DNA of 64,000 bases, from NCBI GenBank assembly GCA_017983755.1, contig JAGOAU010000006.1, positions 1 through 64,000 on the forward strand, written 5' to 3'. The notes under the pieces are model-generated. The model saw only the letters and a list, made by a program, of their open reading frames with translations, did no database searches and was not told where the DNA came from. Of the stretch, positions 32,732 to 41,653 are shown piece after piece. Each line of letters starts with the position of its first letter. Position 1 is the first letter of the stretch. This DNA is from Azonexus sp. GTDB taxonomy: Bacteria; Pseudomonadota; Gammaproteobacteria; Burkholderiales; Rhodocyclaceae. The position numbers were made by a program, and so were the translations under genes.

Positions 32732-33475
32732 TTATACGCTCTGTGCCCTGCTCTCCAGCCAGATCAGGCTCGCCATTCGCCCCGTCACGCCGTCGCGGCG
32801 ATAGGAAAAATAACGCTCGGCTTCGCTCACGGTGCACGATCCGCCGCCGCTGATCGCGGTTACCCCCATGCCTTGCAGGCGCTGAGTGGCAAGCAGATAG
32901 ATGTCGCACAGCCATTTGCCCGGCTGCTGCGGCACAAAGGCAAGGCCGGCGGTGGAATCTTCCGCGACGAAGGCACGCCGCACCTCGTCCCCGACTTCGA
33001 AGCAGCGCGGGCCGATTGCCGGGCCCAGCCAGACCAGCAGATCCCCGGGCTGGACGTTCATGGCAGCAACCGTGCTTTCCAGGATGCCGGCCAGCAACCC
33101 GCGCCAGCCTGCGTGCGCGGCGGCAACCACCGTTCCCTGGCGATCGCACAGGAGAACCGGCAGGCAATCGGCCGTCATCACCACGCAGACGCTGCCGGGC
33201 TGCCGCGCGAACGCCGCATCGGCCTCCCTGATTTCTGGCCTCTGATCGGCGTCGACCGCAACAGTCCCATGAACCTGAGACAACCAGAGCGGTTCCGCTG
33301 GCAGGTGCGCGCTCAAGGCTGCCCGATTCGCGGCCACCGCCGCCGGTTCGTCGCCGACGTGATCGCCGAGATTGAAACTCGCCCACGGCGCCCGGCTGAC
33401 GCCGCCGTTGCGTGTCGTCTGCAAGACCCTGACGTTGGCCGGAACAACCCAGTCCGGCACATAGCACTCAGCCAT
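32732..33475 (-). CDS. pgeF: peptidoglycan editing factor PgeF (YfiH, DUF152 laccase-like)
   Basis: 247 residues with the DUF152 metal-site motifs LSQVHG, MTADCLPVLLCD, AAHAGWRGLL and GPAIGPRCFEVG. The family member YfiH removes L-Ser from misincorporated muropeptide precursors; older names call it polyphenol oxidase. The start (MAECYVPDW) overlaps the rluD stop by 8 bp, so it is the second gene of rluD-pgeF, a conserved pair. Confidence 0.9.
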   Translation of the reverse strand: MAECYVPDWVVPANVRVLQTTRNGGVSRAPWASFNLGDHVGDEPAAVAANRAALSAHLPAEPLWLSQVHGTVAVDADQRPEIREADAAFARQPGSVCVVMTADCLPVLLCDRQGTVVAAAHAGWRGLLAGILESTVAAMNVQPGDLLVWLGPAIGPRCFEVGDEVRRAFVAEDSTAGLAFVPQQPGKWLCDIYLLATQRLQGMGVTAISGGGSCTVSEAERYFSYRRDGVTGRMASLIWLESRAQSV

Positions 33476-34424
33476 AGCGGAGGGTTTCCAGCAATTCGAG
33501 CATGTCGGCAGGCATCGGCACTTCCCACTGGCGCAGTCGCTGCTCCAGCGGATGAACCAACGCCAGGCGCGTCGCATGCAGGGCCTGGCGCGGGAAGGCC
33601 GGCAGGCGCGGATCAGCCCGGCCGTACACCTTGTCGCCGAGCAGCGGGTGCTTGACGGATGCCATATGGACGCGGATCTGATGCGTGCGCCCGGTTTCCA
33701 GCGTGCATTCGATCAGCGCGCAATGGTCGAACTGTTCCAGCCCACGGTAGTGTGTAATCGCCGCCTTGCCACCCCGGGTTTCGGGGACGACCGCCATCTT
33801 GACGCGTTGCGCCGGGTGGCGCCCGATCGGCGCATCGATCGTGGACTGAACGAAAACGACACCGGCGACAAAGGCCAGATACTGGCGCTTGACGGTACGC
33901 GCCTGCAACTGGCGCACCAGGTCGGTCTGCGCCTCCAGTGTCTTGGCGACGACCAGCAGGCCGCTGGTATCCTTGTCCAGCCGGTGCACGATGCCTGCCC
34001 GCGGCACGTCGGCGATGCCGGGCACGTGATGCAGCAAGGCATTCATCAGCGTGCCGCTCCAGTTGCCGCTCCCGGGGTGCACGACGAGGCCGGCCGGCTT
34101 GTTGATCACCAGCAAGGCTTCGTCCTCGAAAACGATGTCGAGCGGAATGTCTTCCGGCTGCTCGACCTGCTCCCTGGCCTCGCGAGGTTCGTTCAGGATC
34201 AGTCTCTCGCCACCTAGCAGTTTGCGCTTGGGCTCGCTCTCGATGCGTCCATCGACCTCGACCAGGCCGTCACGCACCCAGCCCTGCAGGCGATTGCGCG
34301 AATGCTGCGGCCATAGTTCGGCGAGCACCTGATCGAGACGGCGCCCGGCGCAGTGATCGGGAACGCAGGCGGGATTCGCCGGAGTTCGGCTATAATCCGC
34401 GCGGTCTTCCAAAGGATTTTTCAT
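33468..34424 (-). CDS. rluD: 23S rRNA pseudouridine(1911/1915/1917) synthase RluD
   Basis: 318 residues. An S4 RNA-binding domain (RRLDQVLAELWPQHSRNRL) precedes the RluA-type catalytic domain with HRLDKDTSGLLVVAKT carrying the catalytic Asp, then RTHQIRVHMA and GDKVYGR. It modifies helix 69 of 23S rRNA. The probable ATG at 34424 overlaps the divergent bamD start by 2 bp; no later start keeps the S4 domain intact. Confidence 0.92.
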   Translation of the reverse strand: MKNPLEDRADYSRTPANPACVPDHCAGRRLDQVLAELWPQHSRNRLQGWVRDGLVEVDGRIESEPKRKLLGGERLILNEPREAREQVEQPEDIPLDIVFEDEALLVINKPAGLVVHPGSGNWSGTLMNALLHHVPGIADVPRAGIVHRLDKDTSGLLVVAKTLEAQTDLVRQLQARTVKRQYLAFVAGVVFVQSTIDAPIGRHPAQRVKMAVVPETRGGKAAITHYRGLEQFDHCALIECTLETGRTHQIRVHMASVKHPLLGDKVYGRADPRLPAFPRQALHATRLALVHPLEQRLRQWEVPMPADMLELLETLRYG

Positions 34425-35241
34425 GATGCGAAGTGTATCCGCATTCACCCCCTTCTTTCGCCTGCTGACGGCGCTTTTGATCGTTGTCGCTGTCACTGGT
34501 TGCGGCCTCTTCGGGGAAACGAAGGACGAGACCGTTGGCTGGTCTGCCAACAAGCTCTATTCCGAAGCCAAGGAAGCACAATCCGATGGCGCCTGGGATA
34601 AGGCAGCCAAGTATTACGAAAAGCTGGAAGCGCGTTACCCGTACGGGCGCTTCGCCCAGCAGGCCCAACTCGAACTCGGTTACGTGTACTGGAAGGCAGG
34701 CGAAACCGGCTCGGCGCTCGCCGCCACCGACCGCTTCATCAAGCTGCACCCGACCCATCCGGCAGTCGACTACGCCTACTACCTAAAGGGCCTGATCAAC
34801 TTCAACGAGGATCTCGGCTGGGCCGGCTACATCAGTACCCAGGATCCGACCGAACGCGACCCCAAGGCGCTCCGCGAATCCTTCGACGCCTTCCGCGAAC
34901 TGGCAACACGCTTCCCCAACAGCAAATACACGCCGGATGCGATCCAGCGCATGAACTATCTGGTCAACTCGATGGCCTCGCACGAAGTTCATGTCGCGCG
35001 GTATTACTACAATCGCGGCGCCTACATCGCGGCCGCCAACCGCGCGCAGAACGCCATCAAGACCTATCCCTCGGCACCGGCTATCGAGGAAGCGATGTAC
35101 ATCCTGATCGCCGCCTACGACAAGCTGGGCATGACCGACCTGCGCGACGACGCCGACCGCGTGATGCGCAAGAATTTCCCCGACAGCCGTTTCTACGAAA
35201 CGGGGTTAGCGGACAAGAAGAAGTGGTGGCATCTCTGGTAA
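34423..35241 (+). CDS. bamD: outer membrane assembly lipoprotein BamD
   Basis: 272 residues: type II signal with lipobox VTGC (Cys near residue 27), then TPR repeats (KLYSEAKEAQSDGAWDKAA, YPYGRFAQQAQLELGYVYW and others). It is the essential lipoprotein of the BAM complex that inserts beta-barrel proteins. AAAGGA lies 6 bp upstream. A TATAAT at 34391-34396, within the 5' end of rluD, is a likely -10. Confidence 0.94.
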   Translation: MMRSVSAFTPFFRLLTALLIVVAVTGCGLFGETKDETVGWSANKLYSEAKEAQSDGAWDKAAKYYEKLEARYPYGRFAQQAQLELGYVYWKAGETGSALAATDRFIKLHPTHPAVDYAYYLKGLINFNEDLGWAGYISTQDPTERDPKALRESFDAFRELATRFPNSKYTPDAIQRMNYLVNSMASHEVHVARYYYNRGAYIAAANRAQNAIKTYPSAPAIEEAMYILIAAYDKLGMTDLRDDADRVMRKNFPDSRFYETGLADKKKWWHLW

Positions 35242-35269
35242 TTTCCTGGAAACTGCGTCGGGCAACTGC

Positions 35270-35704
35270 CTAGCGCGTTGCCTCGCCGCAGATCCAGACC
35301 AGTTCGGGCACTCCGTCGTCACTGCCGCAGACGATCGCGTTCTGCCCGTACTTCTCGCCCAGCACCAGCGCCTCGGCCACTGAAATATCGGTCACGAAGC
35401 AGCTTTCTTCGTCAGCCCAGACATCGCTGTCGGCCACATTCTCGCCAGCGTAGGGCTCGTACCCTGACTCCAGCAGGTCACATTCCAGCTGCGCCTGCCG
35501 CAGGATATTCTGCTCCGCATCGACCAGCGAAGAACCCGGGTTGTATGCTGTCAGGATCGCAAAGCAGCTGGCACCGGCCGTCTCCAGCCAGCAGCGCAAG
35601 GTCTCCGAAGCGACACCTGGCCGCAGGTCGCAGACACCGCCCGGCAGGAACACCCGGTAGGTCGTCGCCCGGTAGGCGGCGTCGAGTTCAGTCGTCTTCG
35701 CCAT
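35270..35704 (-). CDS. DUF3293 domain protein
   Basis: 144 residues with the DUF3293 layout: YRATTYRVFLPGG, CFAILTAYNPGSS near residue 50, a central acidic stretch (GYEPYAGENVADSDVWADEE) and LGEKYGQNAIV. Function is unknown. Its ATG lies inside the end of rmuC (17-bp overlap), so it is translated from the rmuC transcript. Confidence 0.85.
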   Translation of the reverse strand: MAKTTELDAAYRATTYRVFLPGGVCDLRPGVASETLRCWLETAGASCFAILTAYNPGSSLVDAEQNILRQAQLECDLLESGYEPYAGENVADSDVWADEESCFVTDISVAEALVLGEKYGQNAIVCGSDDGVPELVWICGEATR

Positions 35705-37022
35705 CGAATTCCGCGACCCCGATCAGTTGCTCCGACTCGCTGGCCGGCAGGGCCTCGACATCGCGCAGCTTGCGCGATAGTTGTCGGGTCCGCGTCTCGG
35801 CCTTGCTGATGCTGTTGCTCGCTTCGTCGAGCTTCTTCTTGGTATGCGCCAGCGCCTCGCCGAATTTGCCGAACTCGGTCTTGACCGCCCCGAGCACAGC
35901 CCAGACTTCGGCCGAACGCTGCTCGATGGCCAGCGTCCGAAAACCCATCTGCAGGCTGTTGAGCAGCGCCGCCAGCGTCGTCGGCCCGGCCAGGCTGACC
36001 CGCCAGTCGCGCTGCAGCGTATCGGCCAGGCCGGGGCGGCGCAGCGCCTCGGCGTAAAGCCCTTCGGTCGGCAGGTAGAGCAGCGCGAAATCGGTGGTGT
36101 GCGGCGGCGCCACGTACTTCTCGCGAATGCTGCGCGCCTCGTTCTTCAGCCGCAGTTCGATCGCCCGTCCCGCCTCCTCGACCATCGCCGGCTCGCCCCT
36201 TTCCTGGGCATCCATCAGGCGCTGGTAATCCTCGATCGGGAACTTGGCATCGATCGGTAGCCAGACTGCGGCGCCGTCGCCCTTGCCCGGCAGGCGGATC
36301 GCGAAGTCCACCCGCTCACCGCTGCCCGGGCGCGTCGCCACATTGGCGGCAAACTGGTCGCCGGTCAGCAATTGTTCGAGCAGCGCCGACAACTGGACTT
36401 CACCCCAGGTGCCGCGCGTCTTGACGTTGCTCAGCACGCGCTTTAGATCGCCGACGCCGGCAGCCAGCGACTGCATTTCGCCGAGCCCGCGATGGACCTG
36501 CTCCAGGCGTTCGCTGACCAGCTTGAACGATTCGCCGAGGCGCTGCTCCAGCGTCGCATGCAGTTTTTCGTCGACGGTCCGCCGCATTTCCTCGAGCTTG
36601 CTGGCATTGTCGGCCTGGATCGCGGTCAACCGCCCCTCGACGCTCATTTTCAGCCGCTCGAAGCGTTCGTCGAGGCCCAGCGAAAAACGGTTCAGTTCGC
36701 GGGCAAAGGCCTCCAGGCGCTCGGCCTGCAGGTTGCCGAACTGCCCGACCTGGGTCGTCACCGCCTGCCCGAGCAGGGTCGCCGACTGGGCGCGCTCCTC
36801 GCGGTCGCGGAAAGCCTCCTCGGCATCCTCGCGCCGGCCGCGCGCCAGTTCCTCGCGCAACTCGCGCTCCAGCCGTTCGAGCCCCTTTTCCTGCGCCTCC
36901 TGCAGGCTGCGCAGGCGCCTCTCGCCTTCGGTATCGCGATTGCCGCGCCACAACACGAGCACCTGCAACAGGATGACGACGACGACCCCGGCCAGCAGGG
37001 CAAATGCAAACGCTTCACTCAT
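35688..37022 (-). CDS. rmuC: DNA recombination protein RmuC
   Basis: 444 residues: one N-terminal membrane helix (FAFALLAGVVVVILLQVLVL), a long coiled coil to about residue 190 and the RmuC nuclease-like domain (TRGTWGEVQLSALLEQLL, LPIDAKFPIEDYQRLM, LYLPTEGLYAEALR). RmuC limits inversions at short inverted repeats; its PD-(D/E)XK-like fold is inferred. It is preceded 3 bp away by the DUF748 gene. Confidence 0.92.
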   Translation of the reverse strand: MSEAFAFALLAGVVVVILLQVLVLWRGNRDTEGERRLRSLQEAQEKGLERLERELREELARGRREDAEEAFRDREERAQSATLLGQAVTTQVGQFGNLQAERLEAFARELNRFSLGLDERFERLKMSVEGRLTAIQADNASKLEEMRRTVDEKLHATLEQRLGESFKLVSERLEQVHRGLGEMQSLAAGVGDLKRVLSNVKTRGTWGEVQLSALLEQLLTGDQFAANVATRPGSGERVDFAIRLPGKGDGAAVWLPIDAKFPIEDYQRLMDAQERGEPAMVEEAGRAIELRLKNEARSIREKYVAPPHTTDFALLYLPTEGLYAEALRRPGLADTLQRDWRVSLAGPTTLAALLNSLQMGFRTLAIEQRSAEVWAVLGAVKTEFGKFGEALAHTKKKLDEASNSISKAETRTRQLSRKLRDVEALPASESEQLIGVAEFDGEDD

Positions 37023-37025
37023 CCG

Positions 37026-40000
37026 CTACCTCAGCGAGAAATCGACGCGGCTGCCCTTGCCCTTTTCGCCAGCCTCGGTTTTCGGCTCGACCAGGAAGAT
37101 GCGTTCCGGTGGAACCTTGCCTTCATCGATCAGCCAGCTCTGGACGTTTTCCGCGCGGCGCAGGGCCAGTTGCTGCACATCGTCGTCGCTCGCCGGAAAA
37201 TTGGTCAGCATCAGTTTTTCCATTTCCTCGACCGGCAGATCCTTCTGCATGCCGATCAGATTGCGCGGCTTGGGAAACTTGGCTTCCTTGTAGGCGCGCT
37301 GCAGATAGACGGGATATTCCGCCGCCGACACTTCAATGGTGTCGACCGATGCCCCCTCGCCACCCTTCTTCAACTGGTCCTTGAGCTTCTCGGCCTTGAC
37401 CGCCCGCTCGATGGCCACCCGCTTGATGCCTTCCTTGTCGGCTTCCGGGTCGGCACTGCCGGTGATTTCCAGTTTCAGCGAATCACGTTCGTTGAGCGCC
37501 TTCGCCAGCGACTCCAGGCGCTTGGCGCCCGCTTCGTCGAAGGTCGCGCGCCCTGGTCCGAATTCGATATTGGACAGTTCCTCGCCGCCGCCGAACATCG
37601 AGCCGAGCAGCGCGAACGGCGAAGTCACGGCCTTGACGAAGAGATTGATGATGACCTTGATGACCAGCCCACCGATCGAGAAATCCGGATCGTCGAGCGA
37701 ACCGGAAATCGGCAGGTTGAGGTCGATCTCGCCGCGATTGTTCTTGAGCAGCGCAATGGCCAGATTGACCGGAAGTTTGGTGGCATCGGGGCTTTCCACC
37801 TTGTCACCGAAGGTCAGCTGGTCGATGAACAGCCGGTTCTCGGCCGTCAACTGCTTGTTTTCGAGCTTGTAGGCAACGTTGAGCGACAGCTTGCCCTTGT
37901 CGATGTTGTAGCCGGCGTATTTGCCGGAGTACGGCGAAAAGGCCACAAGATCGACGCCCTTCACGTCGGCCTTGATATCGAGGAAGGATTTCGCGGCCAG
38001 CGGATTCAGCTTGCCGACCACCTGCACCGGCGCCGAGTTGGCGTAGCTACCGCGCAGTTCGAGGTCGGCAACGGTATCGGCGGTGGACGACAGGCCGCTG
38101 ACACGCCCCGCCACCTTGGTCACATTCACCGTGTAATTGGGCTTGACGAAGAAGTCGGAGAAATTGACCGTGCCGCCCTGCAGCGTGATCTTGCCGATCC
38201 TGATCGGCACCGCGGCAGGTTTGCCGGCAGCGGGCGCCGTCTCGGCCTTGGCTGCGGCGGGCGGCGTGGCCGCCGGCGTACTTGCGCCAGCGTCCTTCGC
38301 GGTAGCCGCCGGCGACGTCCGCACGATGTCCTGAAGATTCAGCCGGCCTTCCTTGCTGAGGATCAGGCGCGAGTAGAAGTCGGTCAGCGCCACTTCGCCG
38401 ACATTGACCGCCACCGGCTGCAGGCGGACGTCGATACCGCCCAGGAAGAGCGATTTCCATTTCAGGAAATCGGCATTGTTCACCTTGTCGACCGCAATCA
38501 GGTCGCCCAGCGTCAGCGACCCCTTGTAACTGCCAGTCAGGCCATCCTTGCCGAGTTCGGCGTTCACTTCGCCGCTGTTGGACACCTGGCCGCGCGTCAG
38601 CTCGATGTTCAGGAAATCGGTGAAATACGGTTGCAGCGGCAACACCGGAATCGCCTGCGTCTCCACCTTGAGCGCCGTCACCAGCGGCACCAACTGCACG
38701 CTGCCGTCTACCTTCAGGCTGCCCTTCTGGTTTATCCGACTCTTGACCGAAATGCTGCCCTTCCTGCCGGGCTCGGTGGACAGGTTCTCGGCGGCCAGAC
38801 TGAAGCCGTCGATGACCTGCACCGCCGCCGGCCGAGTGCTCTGGTCCTCGACGCGCAAGCTGAGTTCGCTAACCACCGCCTTGCCGACGTTGGCGATCCA
38901 CGGGCGTTCGTCCGCCAGTTCGGCGCCCGCCTTGCGCACGGTTTTGAGCACCGGCGAGCTGACCCACTCGATTTTGCCCTCCTTGTTGCGCACCAGCAGG
39001 ATGCGCATGTCCTGGTTGCTGACCTCGTCGATATCGACCCGATGTTTGGGCAGGTCGAGCCGCATTCCCTTGACTGCCATGCTGCCGATCTTTGCGCGAT
39101 CCCCGAGATCGACCCGGTAGGAGACTTCGCTGATCTCGATCGGCTCGACGAGCTTGCCGTCGACCTTGCCGACGAGCACGTTGAGATCCAGCACTTCGCC
39201 CACCGTCGGCCGCAGCGTCGACTCGTCCTGCCAGTGCATCCTGCCGTTGCTCAGCCGGATCTCGTCCACCGTCCATTCCAGCGGCTTGGCCGGTGCGGCA
39301 GCGGGCTTTTCTTCAGCCGCCGGTGCTGCAGCGCCGATCTCGGCCAGCATGCGCAGCCAGTTCATCTCGCCCTGTTTGCTGACCGCCACGTAAGCGTCCA
39401 TGCCATCGAGCAGCACGCGCTGGACGGCAAACCGGCGGTTGATCAGATCGGCATTGCCGACATCGACATCGAGTCGCTTCCAGCGCATCAGCGGCGCTCC
39501 GCCCGCCTCGCCGAGATCGAAATCGGAAACATGCGCGCTGCCCACCACGGTCAGCGAAAACACCTTTTCCGACAATTCCTTGAAGACGATCCTGAGCTCG
39601 GTATCGAGCAATCCGCCATTCACTCGTAGCGGCAGCGAACTGGGCACGTAGGGCTGGAAGCCGGCCAGGTCTAGGCGATCGAGATCGATGTTCAGTTCGC
39701 TTTCCAGCTCACCCTCGAAGATATCCTTGCTCCTGCCCTTGAGCGCGAACGGCGCGCCGTCCACGGTGGCCGAAAAACTCGGCTCGACCAGCCGCTCGGC
39801 CTGGTACGGGAGGCTGGAGATGAAGGGCAGCGTCAGATTGATGTCGCTGACGGTATGTACCTTGCCCAGCGGCTGGTCGTCGAAGACTGCCTTGCCGCCG
39901 ATGATCTGGATGTTGTTGATCGAGAAGCGCGGCGTCGGCGATGGCTCGGAGGGCTTCAGCCACTTTTCGAGCAGGTCGGAAATGTCGTATTGGCCCTCGC

Positions 40001-40400
40001 CGACCCGCGCCACGGCGACGCGCGGCCCCTGCAGGCGAATCTCGTCGACCACGGCGCCGTACTGGAACAGCGAGAACGACGAGAGGTTGACGAAAAGTTC
40101 GTCGAAACCGGCAACCTCCTTGCCCGCCTTGTCCTTGACCGAAACACCGGCAACTCGCGCCGACAGTGCATAGGGACTGATGTCGATCTTCTCGATGCTG
40201 ACGTCACGCTGCAATTCGGCGGACAACTGCTTGACCAGCACCATCTTCATCAGCGGCGGCCCGGCCAGATAGCCGAGGACGCCGAAAGCCAGCAACAGCC
40301 CCACGAACCACAGGCCCAGGCGGCGGGCGCGCGGCCCCTTGAGCGCCGCCACCGCGCGTGCCGCCTTGTCAGAAGATTTTCCGTTTGCCTGTTCTGTCAT
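37026..40400 (-). CDS. giant AsmA-like/DUF748 envelope protein
   Basis: 1124 residues: an N-terminal membrane anchor (LGLWFVGLLLAFGVLGYLAG, residues 28-47) followed by repeated beta-rich DUF748 segments (for example AGFDELFVNLSSFSLF and KGVDLVAFSPYSGKYAGYN) and an Ala/Pro-rich insert near 690-730. The C-terminal 200 residues (LEITGSADPEADKEGIKR, RRAENVQSWLIDEGKVPPER) resemble an OmpA-like peptidoglycan-binding fold, by eye. Proteins of this type are now linked to phospholipid bridging between the membranes; here that is inference. It lies 3 bp before rmuC. Confidence 0.87.
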   Translation of the reverse strand: MTEQANGKSSDKAARAVAALKGPRARRLGLWFVGLLLAFGVLGYLAGPPLMKMVLVKQLSAELQRDVSIEKIDISPYALSARVAGVSVKDKAGKEVAGFDELFVNLSSFSLFQYGAVVDEIRLQGPRVAVARVGEGQYDISDLLEKWLKPSEPSPTPRFSINNIQIIGGKAVFDDQPLGKVHTVSDINLTLPFISSLPYQAERLVEPSFSATVDGAPFALKGRSKDIFEGELESELNIDLDRLDLAGFQPYVPSSLPLRVNGGLLDTELRIVFKELSEKVFSLTVVGSAHVSDFDLGEAGGAPLMRWKRLDVDVGNADLINRRFAVQRVLLDGMDAYVAVSKQGEMNWLRMLAEIGAAAPAAEEKPAAAPAKPLEWTVDEIRLSNGRMHWQDESTLRPTVGEVLDLNVLVGKVDGKLVEPIEISEVSYRVDLGDRAKIGSMAVKGMRLDLPKHRVDIDEVSNQDMRILLVRNKEGKIEWVSSPVLKTVRKAGAELADERPWIANVGKAVVSELSLRVEDQSTRPAAVQVIDGFSLAAENLSTEPGRKGSISVKSRINQKGSLKVDGSVQLVPLVTALKVETQAIPVLPLQPYFTDFLNIELTRGQVSNSGEVNAELGKDGLTGSYKGSLTLGDLIAVDKVNNADFLKWKSLFLGGIDVRLQPVAVNVGEVALTDFYSRLILSKEGRLNLQDIVRTSPAATAKDAGASTPAATPPAAAKAETAPAAGKPAAVPIRIGKITLQGGTVNFSDFFVKPNYTVNVTKVAGRVSGLSSTADTVADLELRGSYANSAPVQVVGKLNPLAAKSFLDIKADVKGVDLVAFSPYSGKYAGYNIDKGKLSLNVAYKLENKQLTAENRLFIDQLTFGDKVESPDATKLPVNLAIALLKNNRGEIDLNLPISGSLDDPDFSIGGLVIKVIINLFVKAVTSPFALLGSMFGGGEELSNIEFGPGRATFDEAGAKRLESLAKALNERDSLKLEITGSADPEADKEGIKRVAIERAVKAEKLKDQLKKGGEGASVDTIEVSAAEYPVYLQRAYKEAKFPKPRNLIGMQKDLPVEEMEKLMLTNFPASDDDVQQLALRRAENVQSWLIDEGKVPPERIFLVEPKTEAGEKGKGSRVDFSLR

Positions 40401-40548
40401 GATGATTCGTTGTCATATCGGTGTGACTGAGGAATTTAGCACATCGGCGGGTGCCCGATGGCACCTCAAGCATCGTTAAAGAAACTCTGGCAGACTTCGG
40501 ATATTCCCTGAGCATGGATGTGCCAAGATTTTCCACTTATGCTGTGTC

Positions 40549-40574
40549 CTGTTGCGGTCGACCCAGAAAAAGGG
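40549..40574 (+). repeat. dispersed repeat, copy 3
   Basis: CTGTTGCGGTCGACCCAGAAAAA: core plus A-tract, as in copies 2 and 6. Confidence 0.55.
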
Positions 40575-40610
40575 ATCAAAACGGAAATGACGCTGAACCA
40601 TAATTCGACA

Positions 40611-40623
40611 CTGACCCCTTTAG
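40611..40623 (+). repeat. left inverted repeat of the island
   Basis: CTGACCCCTTTAG, matching the right repeat at 41617-41629 in inverse orientation with one mismatch. Confidence 0.55.
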
Positions 40624-40730
40624 CGCGGTTCATTACGCATCAGATTCCACGGGGGCTGGCGGTGGATGAGGTGATTGAGCTTGGAGCAACGACCGCTCGG
40701 CAGATGGAAGTCGTGGAGGAAGAGAAATGA
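40624..40730 (+). pseudogene. possible 3' remnant of an unknown gene
   Basis: About 34 codons (ARFITHQIPRGLAVDEVIEL followed by GATTARQMEVVEEEK) open directly after the left inverted repeat and end in TGA overlapping the next ATG (ATGA). The absence of a good start and the position against the repeat suggest the tail of a gene whose 5' part was lost. No family recognised. Confidence 0.35.
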
Positions 40731-40924
40731 AGGAAATGGATTTGAGCCATGGCGAGAGGGCCATGCTGCTACGGTCAACCGGAAAAATAAGCCAAAAACG
40801 GAATCTCTCCGGCTTTTGTGACATTGCTGATTCTCGAGTATTGCTATTGCTTATATCGCTGAGCATTATGCCGCCACCCGTCAGTGCTTGCGAAAAAAAA
40901 AACTGCGAACAAGGTGTCAATTGA
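40727..40924 (+). pseudogene. leader of a split lipoprotein gene
   Basis: The frame from the ATG at 40727 encodes a long N-terminal extension, then a hydrophobic segment RVLLLLISLSIMPPPVSAC whose end VSAC fits a lipobox. Directly after the Cys-Glu codons comes a run of ten A (40893-40902), and the frame stops 8 codons later. With nine A the frame would continue into the gene body at 40884-41405. It may be a phase-variable or slippage site, a mutation or a base-calling error. Confidence 0.5.
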
Positions 40925-41405
40925 TTCGTCCATAAATGCAACAGCAACGAACCGACTTTCAGAAATAGAAAAGAGAAAATTCTTAGAATTGTTATACAGA
41001 AAATTTGTTAAATGTGATCTGGACGAAGTTGTGTATTTTATGGATGAGAAACCTAGGCTGGACAGAAGTTCTCATGAAATCGACGAGGTGATAAGAAGGC
41101 TTGGGGTTTTGTCTATTGACAACGGCTTGGTGACATTGTCTATTGGAGAAAGGCTATATGGGCAGGAAATAAGAAAGCTGACTATCCCAGTGTTTCTTCC
41201 TCGTGATGATAACCAAATATGGAGGATATTCTTTGATGCCGCTGACAGAAAGAAAGTGCACGAATTGCATAGGCAATTTTCTAATTCTAGGTTGGCTGAT
41301 AACGCCAAAGATCATGGTTATATAGGGGGGTCAAAACCAATGATTAAGAAAAGCAATTATGGTGAATTTTTCATTGAATGTAATAAAACCGAGATGGGAG
41401 ATTGA
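40884..41405 (+). CDS. hypothetical protein, body of the split lipoprotein
   Basis: Up to 173 residues from a GTG inside the upstream frame; the body includes LSEIEKRKFLELLYRKFVKC, VLSIDNGLVTLSIGERLYG and IWRIFFDAADRKKVHELHRQ. No domain is recognised. Composition is AT-rich (many ATA, AGA, TTA codons) unlike the rest of the window, a sign of horizontal transfer. The natural protein is probably the fusion of the lipobox leader at 40727 with this body. It precedes the M23 fragment by 2 bp; a lipoprotein beside a peptidoglycan hydrolase could be a partner or inhibitor, which is speculation. Confidence 0.55.
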   Translation: MLAKKKTANKVSIDSSINATATNRLSEIEKRKFLELLYRKFVKCDLDEVVYFMDEKPRLDRSSHEIDEVIRRLGVLSIDNGLVTLSIGERLYGQEIRKLTIPVFLPRDDNQIWRIFFDAADRKKVHELHRQFSNSRLADNAKDHGYIGGSKPMIKKSNYGEFFIECNKTEMGD

Positions 41406-41407
41406 TC

Positions 41408-41620
41408 ATGCCGGCATATAATCCTGGAAATGGATTCACTCAAACAAGCAAGGCTGGACAGCGGGTAGACCCAATAACCGGGGAGGTAAATTCCACCCAT
41501 CGGGGCGACGATTGGGCTGCACCGGCAGGAACCGATATACCGGCTGCCGACGGAGGTGTGGTCGAGTTTAGCGGTTGGATGTCAGGTTACGGAAATACCG
41601 TAGTGATTCGCAACAGTTAA
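41408..41620 (+). pseudogene. truncated M23 peptidase (N-terminal part only)
   Basis: 70 residues: YNPGNGFTQTSKAGQRVDP leads into the M23 zinc endopeptidase start STHRGDDWAAPAGTDIPAAD and GVVEFSGWMSGYGNTVVIRN. The H-x3-D metal pair is present but the second His motif (HxH) is absent, because the frame ends in a TAA that belongs to the right inverted repeat (41617-41629). The gene was evidently cut by the element that carries the transposase. A functional peptidase is not expected. Confidence 0.7.
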
Positions 41621-41629
41621 AGGGGTCAG
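41617..41629 (-). repeat. right inverted repeat of the island
   Basis: TTAAAGGGGTCAG, inverse of the copy at 40611-40623. It supplies the stop codon of the truncated M23 gene and leads into AT-rich sequence before the transposase ATG. Confidence 0.55.
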
Positions 41630-41653
41630 CTTCGCATTCTTTTTTGAACAACC

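Larger units (their letters stand above)
40401..40726. other. boundary stretch upstream of the AT-rich island
   Basis: 326 bp without an intact gene. It holds the promoter side of the DUF748 gene, one dispersed repeat copy (40549-40574), the left inverted repeat (40611-40623) and, from 40624, a possible 3' gene remnant. Base composition becomes visibly AT-richer from about 40.43 kb. Confidence 0.5.

Noticed and set aside
33248-33262. GTCGACCGCAACA match to the dispersed repeat inside pgeF
   Set aside because: Short and coding; explained by the conserved protein sequence. Similar coding matches near 26588, 42488, 43700 and 55728 were set aside for the same reason.
36492-39629. Plus-strand open frame of more than 1000 codons opposite rmuC and the DUF748 gene
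   Set aside because: No domain, wrong codon phase, fully covered by two recognisable minus-strand genes.
40460-40478. TGGCACCTCAAGCATCG as a sigma-54 promoter
   Set aside because: The -12 GC is missing at the required position.
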